Of a DNA stretch of 5,231 nt, positions 5,161 through 5,231 are shown piece after piece. The notes beneath the pieces were generated by a model, which searched no databases, was not told where the DNA came from, and worked only from the letters and a program-made list of their open reading frames with translations. A program made the translations under genes and the position numbers. This stretch comes from an uncultured Veillonella sp. (GTDB lineage Bacteria > Bacillota > Negativicutes > Veillonellales > Veillonellaceae), in contig CABQQJ010000081.1 in the NCBI GenBank assembly GCA_902466275.1, positions 1 to 5,231 of the forward strand, in the 5' to 3' direction. Numbering within the stretch: position 1 is the first letter of the stretch; every line of letters begins with the position of its first letter.

Positions 5161-5231
5161 CTATTTACTTTGTAATCCACGATAAACGAGTTCAAAAATA
5201 ATTTTCTGAGCTTCTAACCACTCATCGCTCT
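5161..5231 (-). CDS. C-terminal end of an unidentified gene (possibly TetR-type regulator)
   Basis: The minus strand is open from the right edge to TAG 5163-5161. The last 22 residues read SDEWLEAQKIIFELVYRGLQ plus SK, an amphipathic helix. The ending resembles the last helix of TetR-family regulators, but so short a tail does not allow identification. The terminator at 5083-5112 follows on the same strand, which supports this being a real gene end. Confidence 0.55.
   Translation of the reverse strand, partial: SDEWLEAQKIIFELVYRGLQSK

Noticed and set aside
1..5231. CRISPR array, insertion sequence, tRNA or phage element
   Set aside because: No regularly spaced repeats, transposase, terminal inverted repeats with target duplications, or tRNA-like cloverleaf were found.

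Overview
The window looks like chromosomal DNA of a low-GC anaerobic Firmicute. The best fit is a Negativicute such as Veillonella. This rests on overall gene character (a YhaN/YhaO-type SbcCD-like pair, an anaerobe-style biotin synthase, a small exported adhesin-E-like protein) and is an inference, not a database result.

Layout. From the left edge to about 2.9 kb, two overlapping minus-strand genes form an operon. A Mre11/SbcD-like metallophosphoesterase (yhaO-like, 2882 to 1611) is followed by a Rad50/SbcC-like ATPase (yhaN-like, from 1624 and running off the left edge). The ATPase carries two hydrophobic segments in the middle of its coiled-coil region, so the complex is probably attached to the membrane. 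A 328-bp AT-rich divergent intergenic region (2883-3210) then leads into bioB on the plus strand (3211-4239). The bioB promoter (TTGACA-N17-TACAAT) is interleaved with repeated TTGTTAAC/GTTAACAA-type half-sites that resemble BirA boxes, so bioB is very likely repressed by biotin-loaded BirA. Its BioB has the radical-SAM cysteines but Ser in place of one classical [2Fe-2S] ligand, which fits the oxygen-sensitive 'type II' enzymes of anaerobes.

A bidirectional hairpin terminator (4320-4358) separates bioB from a convergent minus-strand gene (4719-4357) for a 120-residue secreted protein resembling the surface-adhesin E family. Its leader holds a 15-bp perfect inverted repeat with a perfect DnaA box in the loop.

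The most interesting part is the gene-free stretch 4840-5160. A plus-strand -10 box (TATAAT) is followed by about 170 nt that fold into a nested three-way junction and end in a strong intrinsic terminator, with no plus-strand gene behind. Four C-rich motifs fall in the predicted unpaired positions, and one 10-nt module occurs twice. This looks like a small regulatory RNA of the Shine-Dalgarno-pairing 'C-rich motif' kind. The last 71 bases hold the C-terminal end of an unidentified minus-strand gene.
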